Positions 34,510 through 43,927 are shown, counted from the first letter of the stretch. The stretch is DNA of 64,000 nucleotides from Neobacillus niacini (GCF_000759675.1 NZ_BAWM01000006.1:148449-212448), one strand, 5' to 3'. A program made the numbers and translations. The notes: generated from the sequence alone by a model not told the origin.

Positions 34510-35031
34510 ATGCGTATTAATGATTTACATATATGGGTGTCAAAGCTCGGACTTACTCCACATCCTGAAGGTGGTTATTATAAAAGAACTTTTGAGTCAG
34601 ACGAACAAATTAATGATAACGAATTATCCGTCAATTTCGAGGGGGTACGTAAACTTTATACAAGTATTTATTTTCTTTTAACGTCTGAAGATGTGTCTCA
34701 TTTTCATCGGCTCAAGTCAGACGAACTCTGGTACTACCATGGTGGGAGTTCTTTGAGCATTCATGTTATTGATGAAAGTGGCGAATATCAGGAAATAAAG
34801 TTAGGAATGAATCTTGATGACGGCGAAGTACCCCAAGTCTTAGTGAAGAAAAATTCAATATTTGGATCATCTGTTAGTGAAAAGGATATATGTTCACTGG
34901 TTGGCTGTATGGTTTCACCAGGATTTGAATTCCGAGATTTTGAATTATTTACACAGAAAGAACTGTTAGATAAATATCCTCAACATCAAGAAATCATCAT
35001 GAAGTTAGCATATAAACAGCTACCAGTTTAA
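34510..35031 (+). CDS. DUF985 (Cupin_5) protein
   Basis: 173 residues. GLTPHPEGGYYKRTFES, SIYFLLTSEDVSHFHRLKSD, ELWYYHGG and LVGCMVSPGFEFRDFEL are the landmark blocks of the Cupin_5 family. A sugar-epimerase-like fold of unknown activity. ATG at 34510 is supported by AGAAGGG; the TTG at 34471 is less likely. Confidence 0.85.
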   Translation: MRINDLHIWVSKLGLTPHPEGGYYKRTFESDEQINDNELSVNFEGVRKLYTSIYFLLTSEDVSHFHRLKSDELWYYHGGSSLSIHVIDESGEYQEIKLGMNLDDGEVPQVLVKKNSIFGSSVSEKDICSLVGCMVSPGFEFRDFELFTQKELLDKYPQHQEIIMKLAYKQLPV

Positions 35032-35550
35032 ATTGGAGTGTTACGTAGTATGTTGGAATGAACAAAGAGGATTATTCGTGATGATAGTGATAGGAATGAT
35101 TCATTGGTATTACATAAAAATACAAATAGGAATCAATATCACAATTCTAACCATGAACTCGCGCATACAACCCACTCCTTCCTGAGTCCTTGTTAAGTTC
35201 AGTATAGAAGAGGTTTATTAAGACAGAGTTGATGAATTGTAAATTTTATGTCAATTAAAGCAAAATACAGAATTTATAGTGACCGAAATCCGAGTGAAGT
35301 CTAAAGCACGGTAACTATAGAGCAGTAATAATGACCATAATACAAGTGAAAATCAAAGATTGGTAACAATAGAGCATTTATAGTTACCGTAATCCAAGTG
35401 AATTCAAAAGTATTAGCGGTAAAAATTTTCCCGTTCATCTTTTTTATCCTAACAGCATTGGTATTGAACAACGAGTACTCTGAGGAGTTAGTAGAAAAAG
35501 TTGACGAGAATAACAAGGATTAATAAACTGAAAGAGGTTTCTTTTCTTTT
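35032..35550. other. Gap with decayed repeats and a possible peptide fragment
   Basis: Contains the repeat cluster at 35276-35420. After it an open stretch from about 35399 (GTG) encodes VLAVKIFPFIFFILTALVLN and a charged tail, ending TAA at ~35524. It looks like a small one-helix protein, but it has no ribosome site and overlaps the repeat. Confidence 0.35.
35276..35420 (+). repeat. Three degenerate TGACCG/CGGTAAC units
   Basis: Units around 35279, 35333 and 35387 share TGACCGAAATCC(G/A)AGTGAA-like text followed by CGGTAAC-TATAGAGCA. Each is partly self-complementary, and they relate to the arrays at 27970 and 17370. Confidence 0.5.
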
Positions 35551-35735
35551 GGCTATGTTAAAGACAATTGTTGATTTTGCAACACTGTTGATTGGAGCGG
35601 AAGGCACGAAGACTCCTGCGGGAGGACGGGGCAGGGGAGACCCCACAGGCGCTTAGCGCCGAGGAGGCTCCCCGTACCGCCCGCGGAAAGCGAAGTGCCT
35701 GGAGCGCAAATCAACAGACTAATATAACACAGCCT
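35551..35735 (+). repeat. GC-rich ~180-bp intergenic repeat, copy 2
   Basis: Same structure as the copy at 8155 (ends GGCTATGTTAAA / ATAACACAGCC, core CTCCTGCGGGAGGACGGGGC), in the same orientation. Differences are scattered, including loss of two bases in the GCGCTTAGCGCC hairpin. It ends about 45 bases before the pabB-pabC start. Confidence 0.8.
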
Positions 35736-35779
35736 TTCTTTTAAAAAAATCATGAAACTTAAGGGTGAAAGCAAAAAGT

Positions 35780-37522
35780 ATGGAACAAAAAGAACCTCTT
35801 TTAACATTTGAATTTGCAGATTCTAAAGGAAATATAAAACCATTAACGTTCCAAAGTCCGGTCAGAGTAATTAGCGCTTACAAGGTGGAAGATGTTTTAT
35901 CTAGTTTTCAGCTAGTTCAAGATGCTGTAGAAAAAGGTTATTACGCTGCTGGATTTTTATCATATGAAAGTGCACCTGCATTTGATTCGGCCTTCAAGGT
36001 AAAGAGCGGGAGTACATTTCCTTTGTTCTGGTTTGGTATTTTTTCAGAACCCGAACAACCCCGACCTAGAAGCATTGGAGAATTTACCGTAACCGAATGG
36101 AAACCATCTATTACAATGGAGGAGTATAATCAAGCAATTACTTCTATTAAAAATTCAATACAGTGCGGAGATACATACCAAACCAATTATACGATCCGTC
36201 TCTATTCACAATTTAAAGGGGATGATCTAGCTTTTTATAATAGGTTAAAAAAAGCACAAAACTCTAATTATTGTGCTTACATAAATACGGGTGAACATAG
36301 TATTTTGTCTGCTTCTCCAGAGTTGTTTTTTCAGCTAGATAATGGAAAAATTACGACACGACCGATGAAAGGGACGATAAAAAGAGGGGCAACGTATTCG
36401 GAGGATGCCGCTAACGCAGATTGGCTTTTTCATTCGGAGAAAAACCGTGCCGAAAATCTTATGATTGTTGATTTGCTACGGAATGACCTCGGAATGATTG
36501 CGGAATCTGGCACCGTTAACGTTGAGAAGCTTTTTGAAATTGAACAGTATCCAACCGTTCACCAAATGACCTCTACGATTTCAGCACAGGTTTCAGAAAA
36601 TACGAGCCTCGTTGATATCTTTAAAGCTCTTTTTCCATGCGGGTCAATTACAGGAGCACCAAAGATTAGCACTATGGACATCATTGCAGACTTAGAAAAT
36701 GAACCACGTGAGGTTTACTGCGGGGCAATCGGCTACATTACTCCAAACAAGGAGGCCATTTTTAATGTACCAATCAGAACGGTGCTGATTGACCATTTAT
36801 CTGGGAACGCAGTCTATGGTGTGGGCGGAGGAGTTACTTGGGATTCGACATCGGAAGGGGAATACCATGAGATTCTTGCGAAAGCAAAGCTGTTAGAAGA
36901 AAAACCGGTGGAATTTCAATTGTTAGAAAGTATATTACTAGACAATGGAGATTATTTTTTGCTTGAGGAGCATCTGAAACGGTTAGAGAATTCAGCTCGG
37001 TATTTTGGTTATCAATACGAAGTTGAAAAAATAAATAGATCCTTAAATGTGTTTGGAGATAAAAATCGTAACGGGTTGTTAAAGGTTCGTTTACTTTTAG
37101 AAAAAAATGGAGAACTGACGATTGAAGGTCAGCCTATCTCGCAACAAGATGCTGTGTTAAAGGTAATACTAGCCGATGAACCGGTGGATAAGACCAATCT
37201 ATTCTTGTATCATAAAACGACCAATCGCGAGATTTACTCTACTTTTCAAAAACAAAAACCACTAGAAGCTTTTGATGTACTGCTATGGAATAAAGCGGAT
37301 GAGCTAACGGAGTTTACAAATGGCAACGTTGTTTTGGAAATAGACGGGACCTTATGGACACCACCAGTATCGAGCGGGTTACTGGCAGGAACTTTTCGTG
37401 ACAGATTAATACAAATAGCGGGAATTTATGAAAAAACACTCACCAAATCTGATTTAAATAAGGCAACAAGAGTTTGGTTTATCAATAGTGTCCGAAAATG
37501 GAAAGAGGTTCAATTTATATAA
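35780..37522 (+). CDS. pabB: Fused aminodeoxychorismate synthase I / aminodeoxychorismate lyase (PabB-PabC)
   Basis: 580 residues making 4-aminobenzoate for folate. N-terminal ~375 residues are the chorismate-binding domain: GDTYQTNYTIRL, SPELFF, TRPMKGT, NLMIVDLLRNDLG, FPCGSITGAPK and GGGVTWDSTSEGE. The C-terminal ~190 residues are an aminotransferase class IV lyase: FLLEEHLKRLENSARYFG, KVRLLL, then ELTEFTNGNVVLEI. The order is the known PabBC fusion. ATG 35780 is preferred; GTG 35765 is possible. The glutaminase subunit PabA is not in the window. Confidence 0.93.
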   Translation: MEQKEPLLTFEFADSKGNIKPLTFQSPVRVISAYKVEDVLSSFQLVQDAVEKGYYAAGFLSYESAPAFDSAFKVKSGSTFPLFWFGIFSEPEQPRPRSIGEFTVTEWKPSITMEEYNQAITSIKNSIQCGDTYQTNYTIRLYSQFKGDDLAFYNRLKKAQNSNYCAYINTGEHSILSASPELFFQLDNGKITTRPMKGTIKRGATYSEDAANADWLFHSEKNRAENLMIVDLLRNDLGMIAESGTVNVEKLFEIEQYPTVHQMTSTISAQVSENTSLVDIFKALFPCGSITGAPKISTMDIIADLENEPREVYCGAIGYITPNKEAIFNVPIRTVLIDHLSGNAVYGVGGGVTWDSTSEGEYHEILAKAKLLEEKPVEFQLLESILLDNGDYFLLEEHLKRLENSARYFGYQYEVEKINRSLNVFGDKNRNGLLKVRLLLEKNGELTIEGQPISQQDAVLKVILADEPVDKTNLFLYHKTTNREIYSTFQKQKPLEAFDVLLWNKADELTEFTNGNVVLEIDGTLWTPPVSSGLLAGTFRDRLIQIAGIYEKTLTKSDLNKATRVWFINSVRKWKEVQFI

Positions 37523-37579
37523 AATCCTCTTTCATTCATAGGAAAGCTCACTATGATAATAAATAGTGGTAGTTGCAAT

Positions 37580-37618
37580 TGGAGGTACAAATCGCTATGG
37601 TTTGTTTCCTCTTTTTTG
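37580..37618 (+). terminator. Terminator of the pabB-pabC gene
   Basis: GGAGGTACAAAT / GTTTGTTTCCTC (imperfect) then TTTTTTG. Confidence 0.6.
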
Positions 37619-37726
37619 TTAATATATCAAAAATTCAAATTAAATTTACAAATGAAATGGCATACAATTTGCATTATGCTATAATTCTAATATTATTAAA
37701 CAGCTTTTAAAAGAAAGGTAACACAG

Positions 37727-38425
37727 ATGAAAAAGACGTTAATACTTATTGGAATTGGGTTTTTATTAATAGCTCTTTTATTCGCAGGAATGTTTAAAGT
37801 AACGAAATTAAGAACCTTTCAATTATTTGGAGGTTTAACATATAAAGTTGAAACGGAAAACAAGGTCATTGCTTTAACATTTGATGACGGTCCGACAAAG
37901 AACGTGGATCAGATTCTGCCTTTATTGGATAAATACAAGGCAAAAGCTACTTTTTTCCTTATCGGAAAAGATATTGTAAAACACCCTGAAGAAGCTAAAA
38001 AATTGGTAGAAGCAGGGCATCAAATTGGAAATCACACTTATTCACACGAAAGAATGGTTTTAAAATCTCCTACTTTTATTAAAGAGGAAATTGAAAAAAC
38101 AGATGAGTTGATTCGAAAAGCTGGGTATAAGGGCGAAATCGACTTTCGACCTCCCTATGGAAAAAAACTTGTGGGATTACCTTATTATTTAAATAAGCAC
38201 AACAGAGAAACGATTATGTGGTCTTTAGAACCGGATACGTATTACACAAGTGCAGATGAAAAAGTAAATTATGTAATTGAAAACATTATACCAGGATCGA
38301 TCATCTTGCTGCATCCAATGTACGATCAAACAGGTGGGGAAATCCAAGCAATCGAAGATATTTTACAAAAACTAACGAACGATGGGTATAAATTTGTGAC
38401 CGTGGATCAACTACAGGAATTATGA
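37727..38425 (+). CDS. Membrane-anchored polysaccharide deacetylase
   Basis: 232 residues. One N-terminal helix, then a NodB domain: ALTFDDGPTKN (catalytic Asp and metal Asp), GNHTYSHERM (two metal His), RPPYGKKLVGLP and IILLHPMYD. It acts outside the cell on peptidoglycan or a similar N-acetyl glycan. ATG at 37727 follows AAAGGTAACACAG. Confidence 0.9.
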   Translation: MKKTLILIGIGFLLIALLFAGMFKVTKLRTFQLFGGLTYKVETENKVIALTFDDGPTKNVDQILPLLDKYKAKATFFLIGKDIVKHPEEAKKLVEAGHQIGNHTYSHERMVLKSPTFIKEEIEKTDELIRKAGYKGEIDFRPPYGKKLVGLPYYLNKHNRETIMWSLEPDTYYTSADEKVNYVIENIIPGSIILLHPMYDQTGGEIQAIEDILQKLTNDGYKFVTVDQLQEL

Positions 38426-38501
38426 TTGGTTTCTTTAAAACTGTTCTGTTGATGATTATTCTAAATCTATTAAACTGACTAATCCTTAAGTTTTTAAGAC
38501 C

Positions 38502-38528
38502 AGCTGCCATTCTTAGGCGGCTTTTTCT
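38502..38528 (+). terminator. Terminator of the deacetylase gene
   Basis: AGCTGCC / GGCGGCT then TTTTTCTTA. Confidence 0.8.
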
Positions 38529-38888
38529 TATATAGCTAATTTTAAAAGTAATTCAATCGGTTCGCTCCGGAATCTTATCAAAATCTTAATAAAGTTCCTC
38601 ACTAAGCGTTAAGATTTGCTGGTTATAATAAAGGCAATGATAGATTGGAAGGGAATCTACGTCTTGTATTGTTCAACGAATTTTATGCACCTAATGGGTC
38701 TGGATAGTTAGGCAAAGATTAATAAAATGGAGTAATTCTTTTCTTAGGAAGGAAGCTCCCCACTATTTAAAATAATTACTCCTAAAAGTTTAAGAATATC
38801 TTAAGGATTCTATAAAACTTTTCTTAAGTTTTTTTATGTATAGTAAATACAGAGAGGTTTTCTTGATCGACTTTTAAGGAGGCTAATT
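38529..38888 (+). other. Long leader region with repeated CTTAA motifs
   Basis: No gene. A TATAAT-like box near 38625 and a TATAGT box near 38840 could both be promoters. TCTTAA/CTTAAG/TTTAAG recurs at 38583, 38611, 38799, 38811 and 38823, some about a DNA turn apart. This is suggestive of response-regulator binding but unassigned. Confidence 0.35.
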
Positions 38889-39476
38889 ATGATAGAAAAA
38901 CAGGTGTATATTCTTTTAACGAATACTGGTTCCTTCTTAACCAAATTGATAAAGCTATATACGAAAAAACCATATAATCATGCATCAATAGCCTTTGATA
39001 GTAATTTATCAGAGGTATATAGCTTTGGGAGAAAAACAGCCCGTAACCCATTTATTGGAGGTTTTGTAAAGGAAGATGTCATGGCAGGTTTATTTAAACA
39101 AGCTGACTGTGCCATTTATTCTATCACAGTAACAGAGGTTCATTTTCAAAAGATGAATCACTATTTACAAGAAATTGAAACACAAAAGAAACATTATCGG
39201 TATAATTTTTTAGGATTATTCGGTGTTATGTTTAATAAGCCAATAAAAAGAAAAAATGCTTTCTTCTGTTCTCAATTTGTTGCTTATGTACTAAAGGAGT
39301 CTAACATCATTGATTTTGAGAAGCCACTGTCACTAGTAGCACCATATGATTTACAAAGTATTTCTAAATTTCAATTAGTGTATGAAGGAAAGCTAAAGGA
39401 TTATCATAATGAAAATGACTCAGTTCGGTTGACTGAGCCATTCATTTATCATTCCAAAAACGCCTGTCTATTTTAA
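38889..39476 (+). CDS. YiiX/YebB-like papain-fold (NlpC/P60-type) protein
   Basis: 195 residues. YNHASIAFD (catalytic His) precedes FFCSQFVAYVLKES (catalytic Cys), the permuted order of YiiX-like lipid/peptide hydrolases. No signal peptide. ATG at 38889 has AAGGAGG upstream. Ends four bases before the convergent EcsB-like gene. Substrate is unknown. Confidence 0.75.
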   Translation: MIEKQVYILLTNTGSFLTKLIKLYTKKPYNHASIAFDSNLSEVYSFGRKTARNPFIGGFVKEDVMAGLFKQADCAIYSITVTEVHFQKMNHYLQEIETQKKHYRYNFLGLFGVMFNKPIKRKNAFFCSQFVAYVLKESNIIDFEKPLSLVAPYDLQSISKFQLVYEGKLKDYHNENDSVRLTEPFIYHSKNACLF

Positions 39477-39479
39477 TTG

Positions 39480-40685
39480 TCATTTACTTATTGATGATAG
39501 TACTGCGAATTCAGACATCAATCCTAACTTTGACGTAACTGTTACGGCAACCAAGAAATATAGTAGCAGTAGCAAAATCGCGATTATGAATAAAACCAAA
39601 ATGACTTTTCTTTTAGCTGTAAAGTAGGAAGGGTGTTCGAGATATTTTTTCATTATCGGGTTTGTTCCCATGATTTTATCCCAAATAAGAGAAATCCAGA
39701 AGTACATCATGAATAAATAACCTAAAAAGATTGTGACTTTAATCCAAATAGGCGGTAACAAGACGATGGCAAAAGTTGTGACATTAATCATGACAAGATA
39801 GCCACTTACATACGAGTAATTTCTTAAAAAGACTTTTATGAACAATTCGATAAAGCCATTACTTTGTGAACGTTCTTTGAAAATACGTTTAGAATTGCGA
39901 AAGAAAAGAGGCTTCGTTCTTTTTGTTACCACCGGCTTTTCGATTTCTGGTGCCATTGTAAAAATAAGTTGAATGTTCCGAGTTTTATTCGTTTGTTCCA
40001 TATCCACTTCATGATCGATTGAACTCAGTTTTATTATTGTCCGCAAACTTAGATAGATTGCAATCAACATTATTAGCGATCCACCAATATATATCGGGAG
40101 CCATATTCCTATTTCCCACAAGTAATAAATCAGTTGACTCAACCAGCTTGCTAAGATAAAAGCTATAACACTACATGCAATTTTTTTAAATCTAGTTTCG
40201 ATTTTTACCAAATGATACTTAACCAACATCAAAACTGTTTTTAAGGAAATAAAGTAAAACATGAGAATTCCAATTTGCTTCCACTCAAAATGATAATGGT
40301 TAAGGAGAAAGGGGAGAAGAACGACTATCGCTCCAATTGTGATTACTGCTTGATATACAAGTGTATAGCCATACCCCCATTTTTTCATCCCCCAGAAAAG
40401 ATTAAACTTCTTGATCAAAAAGACTTTGTCCGCTGCTTCAAGATATGTACGAATGTTTCCATTCCACGAAAGAAGATAGAGGAGAAAGAATAGAAGAAAA
40501 AATGGAACGTTTTCAATCCAGCTTGGAATATCAGTCCACCATGAACGGTAAATAAATAGAAAAATCGTTATCGCTGGCAAAACAATATACAGCATCACGG
40601 TCCAATCAGCGATCGTTTTTATCAGGCTATACTGATAGCGCCATCCTTTAAGTAATCGATTTAAAAAAAGCTTACTACTACTCAT
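39480..40685 (-). CDS. ecsB: EcsB-like ABC transporter permease
   Basis: About 401 residues with ~8 membrane helices in two blocks separated by a basic cytoplasmic stretch (PVVTKRTKPLFFRNSKRIFK). The size and position after an EcsA-type ATPase match EcsB. The ATG at 40685 overlaps the ATPase stop by eight bases. Ecs affects secretion and regulated proteolysis in B. subtilis. No EcsC gene follows, so this may be a paralogue. Confidence 0.7.
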   Translation of the reverse strand: MSSSKLFLNRLLKGWRYQYSLIKTIADWTVMLYIVLPAITIFLFIYRSWWTDIPSWIENVPFFLLFFLLYLLSWNGNIRTYLEAADKVFLIKKFNLFWGMKKWGYGYTLVYQAVITIGAIVVLLPFLLNHYHFEWKQIGILMFYFISLKTVLMLVKYHLVKIETRFKKIACSVIAFILASWLSQLIYYLWEIGIWLPIYIGGSLIMLIAIYLSLRTIIKLSSIDHEVDMEQTNKTRNIQLIFTMAPEIEKPVVTKRTKPLFFRNSKRIFKERSQSNGFIELFIKVFLRNYSYVSGYLVMINVTTFAIVLLPPIWIKVTIFLGYLFMMYFWISLIWDKIMGTNPIMKKYLEHPSYFTAKRKVILVLFIIAILLLLLYFLVAVTVTSKLGLMSEFAVLSSISK

Positions 40686-41391
40686 TTTGATTTCCTTCTG
40701 AAATCTGATGGAAACAGTCATAAAGTGAACCGTTTGGAAGCTGACACTGAGTCCTAATTTCATCTAAGGTTCCTATCGCCATCAACTTTCCCTTGTCGAT
40801 AATGATGAATCGATCACATACTTTTTCAGCTGTATCTAGTACATGGGTGGACATAAGAATTCCAGCGCCACGAGTACGTTCTTTCTGGATAGAAGCTAGA
40901 AAAAGCTTCATCGCATTTGGATCTAAACCAATAAAAGGCTCATCAATAATATAAAAAGAGGGATTCGTGATCATCGCCAAAATCAGCATCGCTTTTTGCT
41001 GCATTCCTTTTGAATACTTGATTGGAAATTCATGAGCATGGTCCGCTAGATTATATAATTCAAGTAATTCGTTCGCTTTTTCTTTAAATGGCTGGTCTGG
41101 CAGCCCTTCAACCGAAGACACAAAATCAAGGTGCTCCCATAAAGTTAGCTCATCATAAAAAATGGGACGTTCCGGAATATAAGAGTATGTTGTGTCATTA
41201 CTAAAATATACGGTTCCAACTATATTTCCTAGCAGACCTAAAATTGTTTTGATGGTTGTACTTTTTCCTGCGCCATTGGGTCCAATTAAGCCAACGAGCT
41301 CACCTTTTTCAAGCGAGAAATGAATATCTTGTATGATGTCATTGTCTTTTTCATAACCAGCTGACTGGATATCTACTTGTAATAAACTCAT
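40678..41391 (-). CDS. ecsA: EcsA-like ABC transporter ATPase
   Basis: 237 residues. Walker A GPNGAGKST, signature YSKGMQQK, Walker B YIIDEPFIGLD and STHVLD. The KGMQQK signature and IPERPIFYDELTLWEHLDF Q-loop region are characteristic of EcsA. ATG at 41391 with GTAGGAGG seven bases upstream is preferred to the ATG at 41397. Confidence 0.85.
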   Translation of the reverse strand: MSLLQVDIQSAGYEKDNDIIQDIHFSLEKGELVGLIGPNGAGKSTTIKTILGLLGNIVGTVYFSNDTTYSYIPERPIFYDELTLWEHLDFVSSVEGLPDQPFKEKANELLELYNLADHAHEFPIKYSKGMQQKAMLILAMITNPSFYIIDEPFIGLDPNAMKLFLASIQKERTRGAGILMSTHVLDTAEKVCDRFIIIDKGKLMAIGTLDEIRTQCQLPNGSLYDCFHQISEGNQNE

Positions 41392-41710
41392 TAGCATTCC
41401 TCCTACACATAATCATACGGTTTATGATCAAAAAAGTTTTGTATTTTTTGATGAAATAGAATCATGAAGGTTTACGATTGTATCTTGTAGAATGGTAGCA
41501 ATGTTGATAATCGTTATTTTCCAGGAACTTTACCTGAAGAATTGGAAAATGATATTGAGAAGTTACTAAAATAATAGTTAAACGAAGGACCTCATCAGGT
41601 CCTTTTTTCTATGCTCTTAAAAAGAAAAAATGTCCACAATATTGAAATACTTGGTTATACGGAAGAATGGTAAAATAGTAATATATAGAGAATAAAAGAG
41701 GTTGGTGGAT
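41392..41710. other. Gap with a possible gene tail and a terminator
   Basis: A plus-strand open end (NVDNRYFPGTLPEELEND, stop ~41573) has no start and is followed by a perfect terminator AAGGACCT / AGGTCCTTTTTT at 41585-41608. This is what remains after a gene's body is deleted. Confidence 0.4.
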
Positions 41711-42010
41711 ATGAACAAAACAGAGGTAATCGCACGTAGAATACTAGGCTGGAAATTAAATCGATGGGATAGATGGTATGATCCAGAACAAGGTGTTTTC
41801 ATATATGATTTTCAACCTGAGGAAAGTCTTGACCATGCGCTTTTAATTGTTGAGAGGTTAAAAAGTTTTGGCTATACATATACAGCAACAGAGGAACATG
41901 AGGTTTGGTTTAATGACGTTTGCGAAAATGGTGATACGTTAGCACAAGCGATCACGAATGCAGCATTCTCTCTCGCCGACAATAGTACGATAGATGATGG
42001 ATGGTTATAG
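41711..42010 (+). CDS. Phage ABA-sandwich (BC1872-family) protein
   Basis: About 99 residues. ILGWKLNRWDRWYDPEQG, then SLDHALLIVERLKSFGYTYT and AQAITNAAFSLADNS match the small phage proteins of Bacillus prophages that carry the ABA-sandwich fold. ATG at 41711 follows GAGGTTGGTGG. Next to a decayed phage replication gene, so a prophage relic. Function is unknown. Confidence 0.65.
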   Translation: MNKTEVIARRILGWKLNRWDRWYDPEQGVFIYDFQPEESLDHALLIVERLKSFGYTYTATEEHEVWFNDVCENGDTLAQAITNAAFSLADNSTIDDGWL

Positions 42011-42181
42011 AAAAACTAGTAGAGGACTCGGTCATACCCCGTGTCCTTTTTAGATGTAAAAATTTCAGTATCATGCCGATTTAAAAAATACTCGTGCCAA
42101 ATTTCAATATTACGTGCCAATCCAAAATTTTACCTCATATCAAAAAAATATTTTTTCTGATCATGTCCTTTTCTACCTTTT

Positions 42182-42457
42182 TTCTATCAAGCTAGGTATA
42201 GTGAAGGATTTGTGCTTGATGATTTTATAAAAGTGATAGATTTAAAAGCAGCAGAATGGCAGGGTGACCCTAATTGGAACAAGTTTTTACGACCAGAGAC
42301 ACTGTTCGGAACATAGTTTGAATTTTATCTCAATCAGCAAGTGGCTATAAGAAATTGCTCCGAGGAGGATTTTAATCTAGATGACAAGGAAAGAGATTTA
42401 CACACTAATGGATCTAATAAGGTCTTTTACGTGCAATTTGAATTCAATCATCAGTAA
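42182..42457 (+). pseudogene. Phage replication-protein C-terminal domain with in-frame stop
   Basis: The frame encodes FYQARYSEGFVLDDFIKVID, then DPNWNKFLRPETLFGT-stop-FEFYLNQ. 'ARY.EG...DF..VID' and 'LRPETLFGTKFE.YLN' are the conserved phage C-terminal domain (Phg_2220_C) of replisome organisers. The TAG at 42314-42316 replaces the usual Lys. The N-terminal part is missing. Confidence 0.7.
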
Positions 42458-42583
42458 ATTGATTGCTGGTATTTGCCTTTAAAAGAATATTCTTTTGAAA
42501 AATTACATGAGAATTTACTAATATTTTGATTGTACCACTATGAAAATTTATAATGAATGTAAGATTACTAATAGAGGTGTTAA

Positions 42584-43048
42584 ATGTTTAAGTATACGGT
42601 TTGTTTTGTGAAAAAAGGAAATGAAATACTTATGTTAAATCGAGAGAAAGATCCTTTAATGGGAGTTTGGAATGGAGTAGGGGGAAAAATCGAGAAAGGT
42701 GAATCCCCTGATGATGGTGCCCGGCGAGAAGTTTGGGAGGAAACAGATATAAGAGTTGATGACTATTTTTCTAAAGGGACTGTAACCTGGGAAACAGCCA
42801 ATGGGTTATATGTGTATTTATACGAAGTAGACCCTGCTTTCATCTATGAAACACCTAAAAAAACACGTGAAGGTATTTTAGAATGGAAATCGATTGATTG
42901 GATTCTCCACCCTGAAAACCAAGGAATTGCAAAATTAGTTCCTCAATACTTACCGGTTCTATTGAAACAAGAAGGAAACTACTCTTTCCATTACATAAAT
43001 GGTCTATTGAGTTGGTGTCAAGATGCTCCAAAATTCTTAGATATTTGA
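42584..43048 (+). CDS. Nudix hydrolase (8-oxo-dGTP diphosphatase-like)
   Basis: 154 residues. The Nudix box GGKIEKGESPDDGARREVWE followed by ETDI is complete for the catalytic Glu residues; the late Gly is replaced by Asp. VCFVKKGNEILMLNREKDPL and VWNGVGGK resemble MutT/YtkD-like nucleotide-pool enzymes. ATG after AGAGGTG. A clear terminator follows. Confidence 0.87.
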   Translation: MFKYTVCFVKKGNEILMLNREKDPLMGVWNGVGGKIEKGESPDDGARREVWEETDIRVDDYFSKGTVTWETANGLYVYLYEVDPAFIYETPKKTREGILEWKSIDWILHPENQGIAKLVPQYLPVLLKQEGNYSFHYINGLLSWCQDAPKFLDI

Positions 43049-43058
43049 GTTTAAGATG

Positions 43059-43098
43059 AAAAGGGTGAAGCTGTTACTGTGGCCGCTTCACCCTTTTG
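43059..43098 (+). terminator. Terminator of the Nudix gene
   Basis: AAAAGGGTGAAGC / GCTTCACCCTTTTG. Confidence 0.85.
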
Positions 43099-43134
43099 TT
43101 GTAGACAGATGAGTATATCCTAGATATTCCTTAT

Positions 43135-43311
43135 CTATTTTTTGAAAGGAATGTTATCATAATATACATCAAATAATAGACGATAAAAATCATTTGACGT
43201 TTTCCTTTGTATTAGGTGCTTTTTTTGATTGTGAGTTATAGGAAATGCTGATAATAGCAGGATAGAACCACACAAGAAAAGCAAATAGATGATCCCTATT
43301 AATACGTCCAT
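43135..43311 (-). CDS. 58-residue single-pass membrane peptide
   Basis: Minus-strand ATG at 43311 with AAAGGAGG eight bases upstream. MDVLIGIIYLLFLCGSILLL forms a membrane helix, and a basic cytoplasmic tail follows (HNQKKHLIQRKTSNDFYRLL). Complete, with stop TAG. No family is recognised. Confidence 0.6.
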   Translation of the reverse strand: MDVLIGIIYLLFLCGSILLLSAFPITHNQKKHLIQRKTSNDFYRLLFDVYYDNIPFKK

Positions 43312-43358
43312 GTAACATACCTCCTTTTATTTATAAACAAAGCTTAAAGTATGAAACG

Positions 43359-43565
43359 CATTTCAGAGCACATCATATTTCAATACCCCGTGAGCTAGCC
43401 ATTTTGAGATTTGATAACCAACCAATTGCAAAATATATGAACATCACTACCCTAGAAATTCCCTTAGTCGAAATCGGAAAAAAATTATTTCTCCAAGCCA
43501 TTAACGATACAAACCCTTCGCACGAAGAGATAGTTGTAAAATTAATAGAGAGAAAAACCGTTTAA
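43359..43565 (+). pseudogene. C-terminal fragment of a LacI-family regulator
   Basis: A start-less frame: ISIPRELAILRFDNQPIAKY, then MNITTLEIPLVEIGKKLFLQ. This is the ligand-domain C-terminus of LacI repressors (family: 'P.DLA..GFDN.P......ltTv..P...mG..A'). The DNA-binding part is gone. A perfect terminator follows. Confidence 0.7.
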
Positions 43566-43567
43566 AA

Positions 43568-43600
43568 CAAAGAACACCTCAACATAAGAGGTGTTCTTTT
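43568..43600. terminator. Bidirectional terminator
   Basis: CAAAGAACACCTC / GAGGTGTTCTTTT. Confidence 0.85.
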
Positions 43601-43609
43601 GCGTGGATA

Positions 43610-43927
43610 TCATCCTTTTATTGCATAGTGCTTAAATCCGCTCTGGGTAGCATAGACTTCAAACCATTCATATTTCGGAGATTTAAACCATTCATACCTT
43701 GGCAAATACACGATGTATCTAGTATTTCCATCGGCATCAAAAATAGATTTAAAGATGGTTACATTACCAAATCCAAACGTTTTGTCCAAATATCCTTCCA
43801 TTCCGTCTCTGATAATATCTTTTTTGTCTTCCTTTTCTTGCTTATGTAACTCGAGCACACCATCAATAAAAAGACTCAACAAGACCAAAGTAATAAGGAT
43901 TAAAACGAAAATAAATAATTTTAACAA
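43610..43927 (-). CDS. Membrane-anchored small protein
   Basis: 105 residues. One N-terminal helix (LFIFVLILITLVLLSLFI), then a charged linker and a C-terminal alpha/beta part with KSPKYEWFEVYAT. Start TTG at 43927 with AAGGAGG nine bases away. No family is recognised. Confidence 0.6.
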   Translation of the reverse strand: MLKLFIFVLILITLVLLSLFIDGVLELHKQEKEDKKDIIRDGMEGYLDKTFGFGNVTIFKSIFDADGNTRYIVYLPRYEWFKSPKYEWFEVYATQSGFKHYAIKG

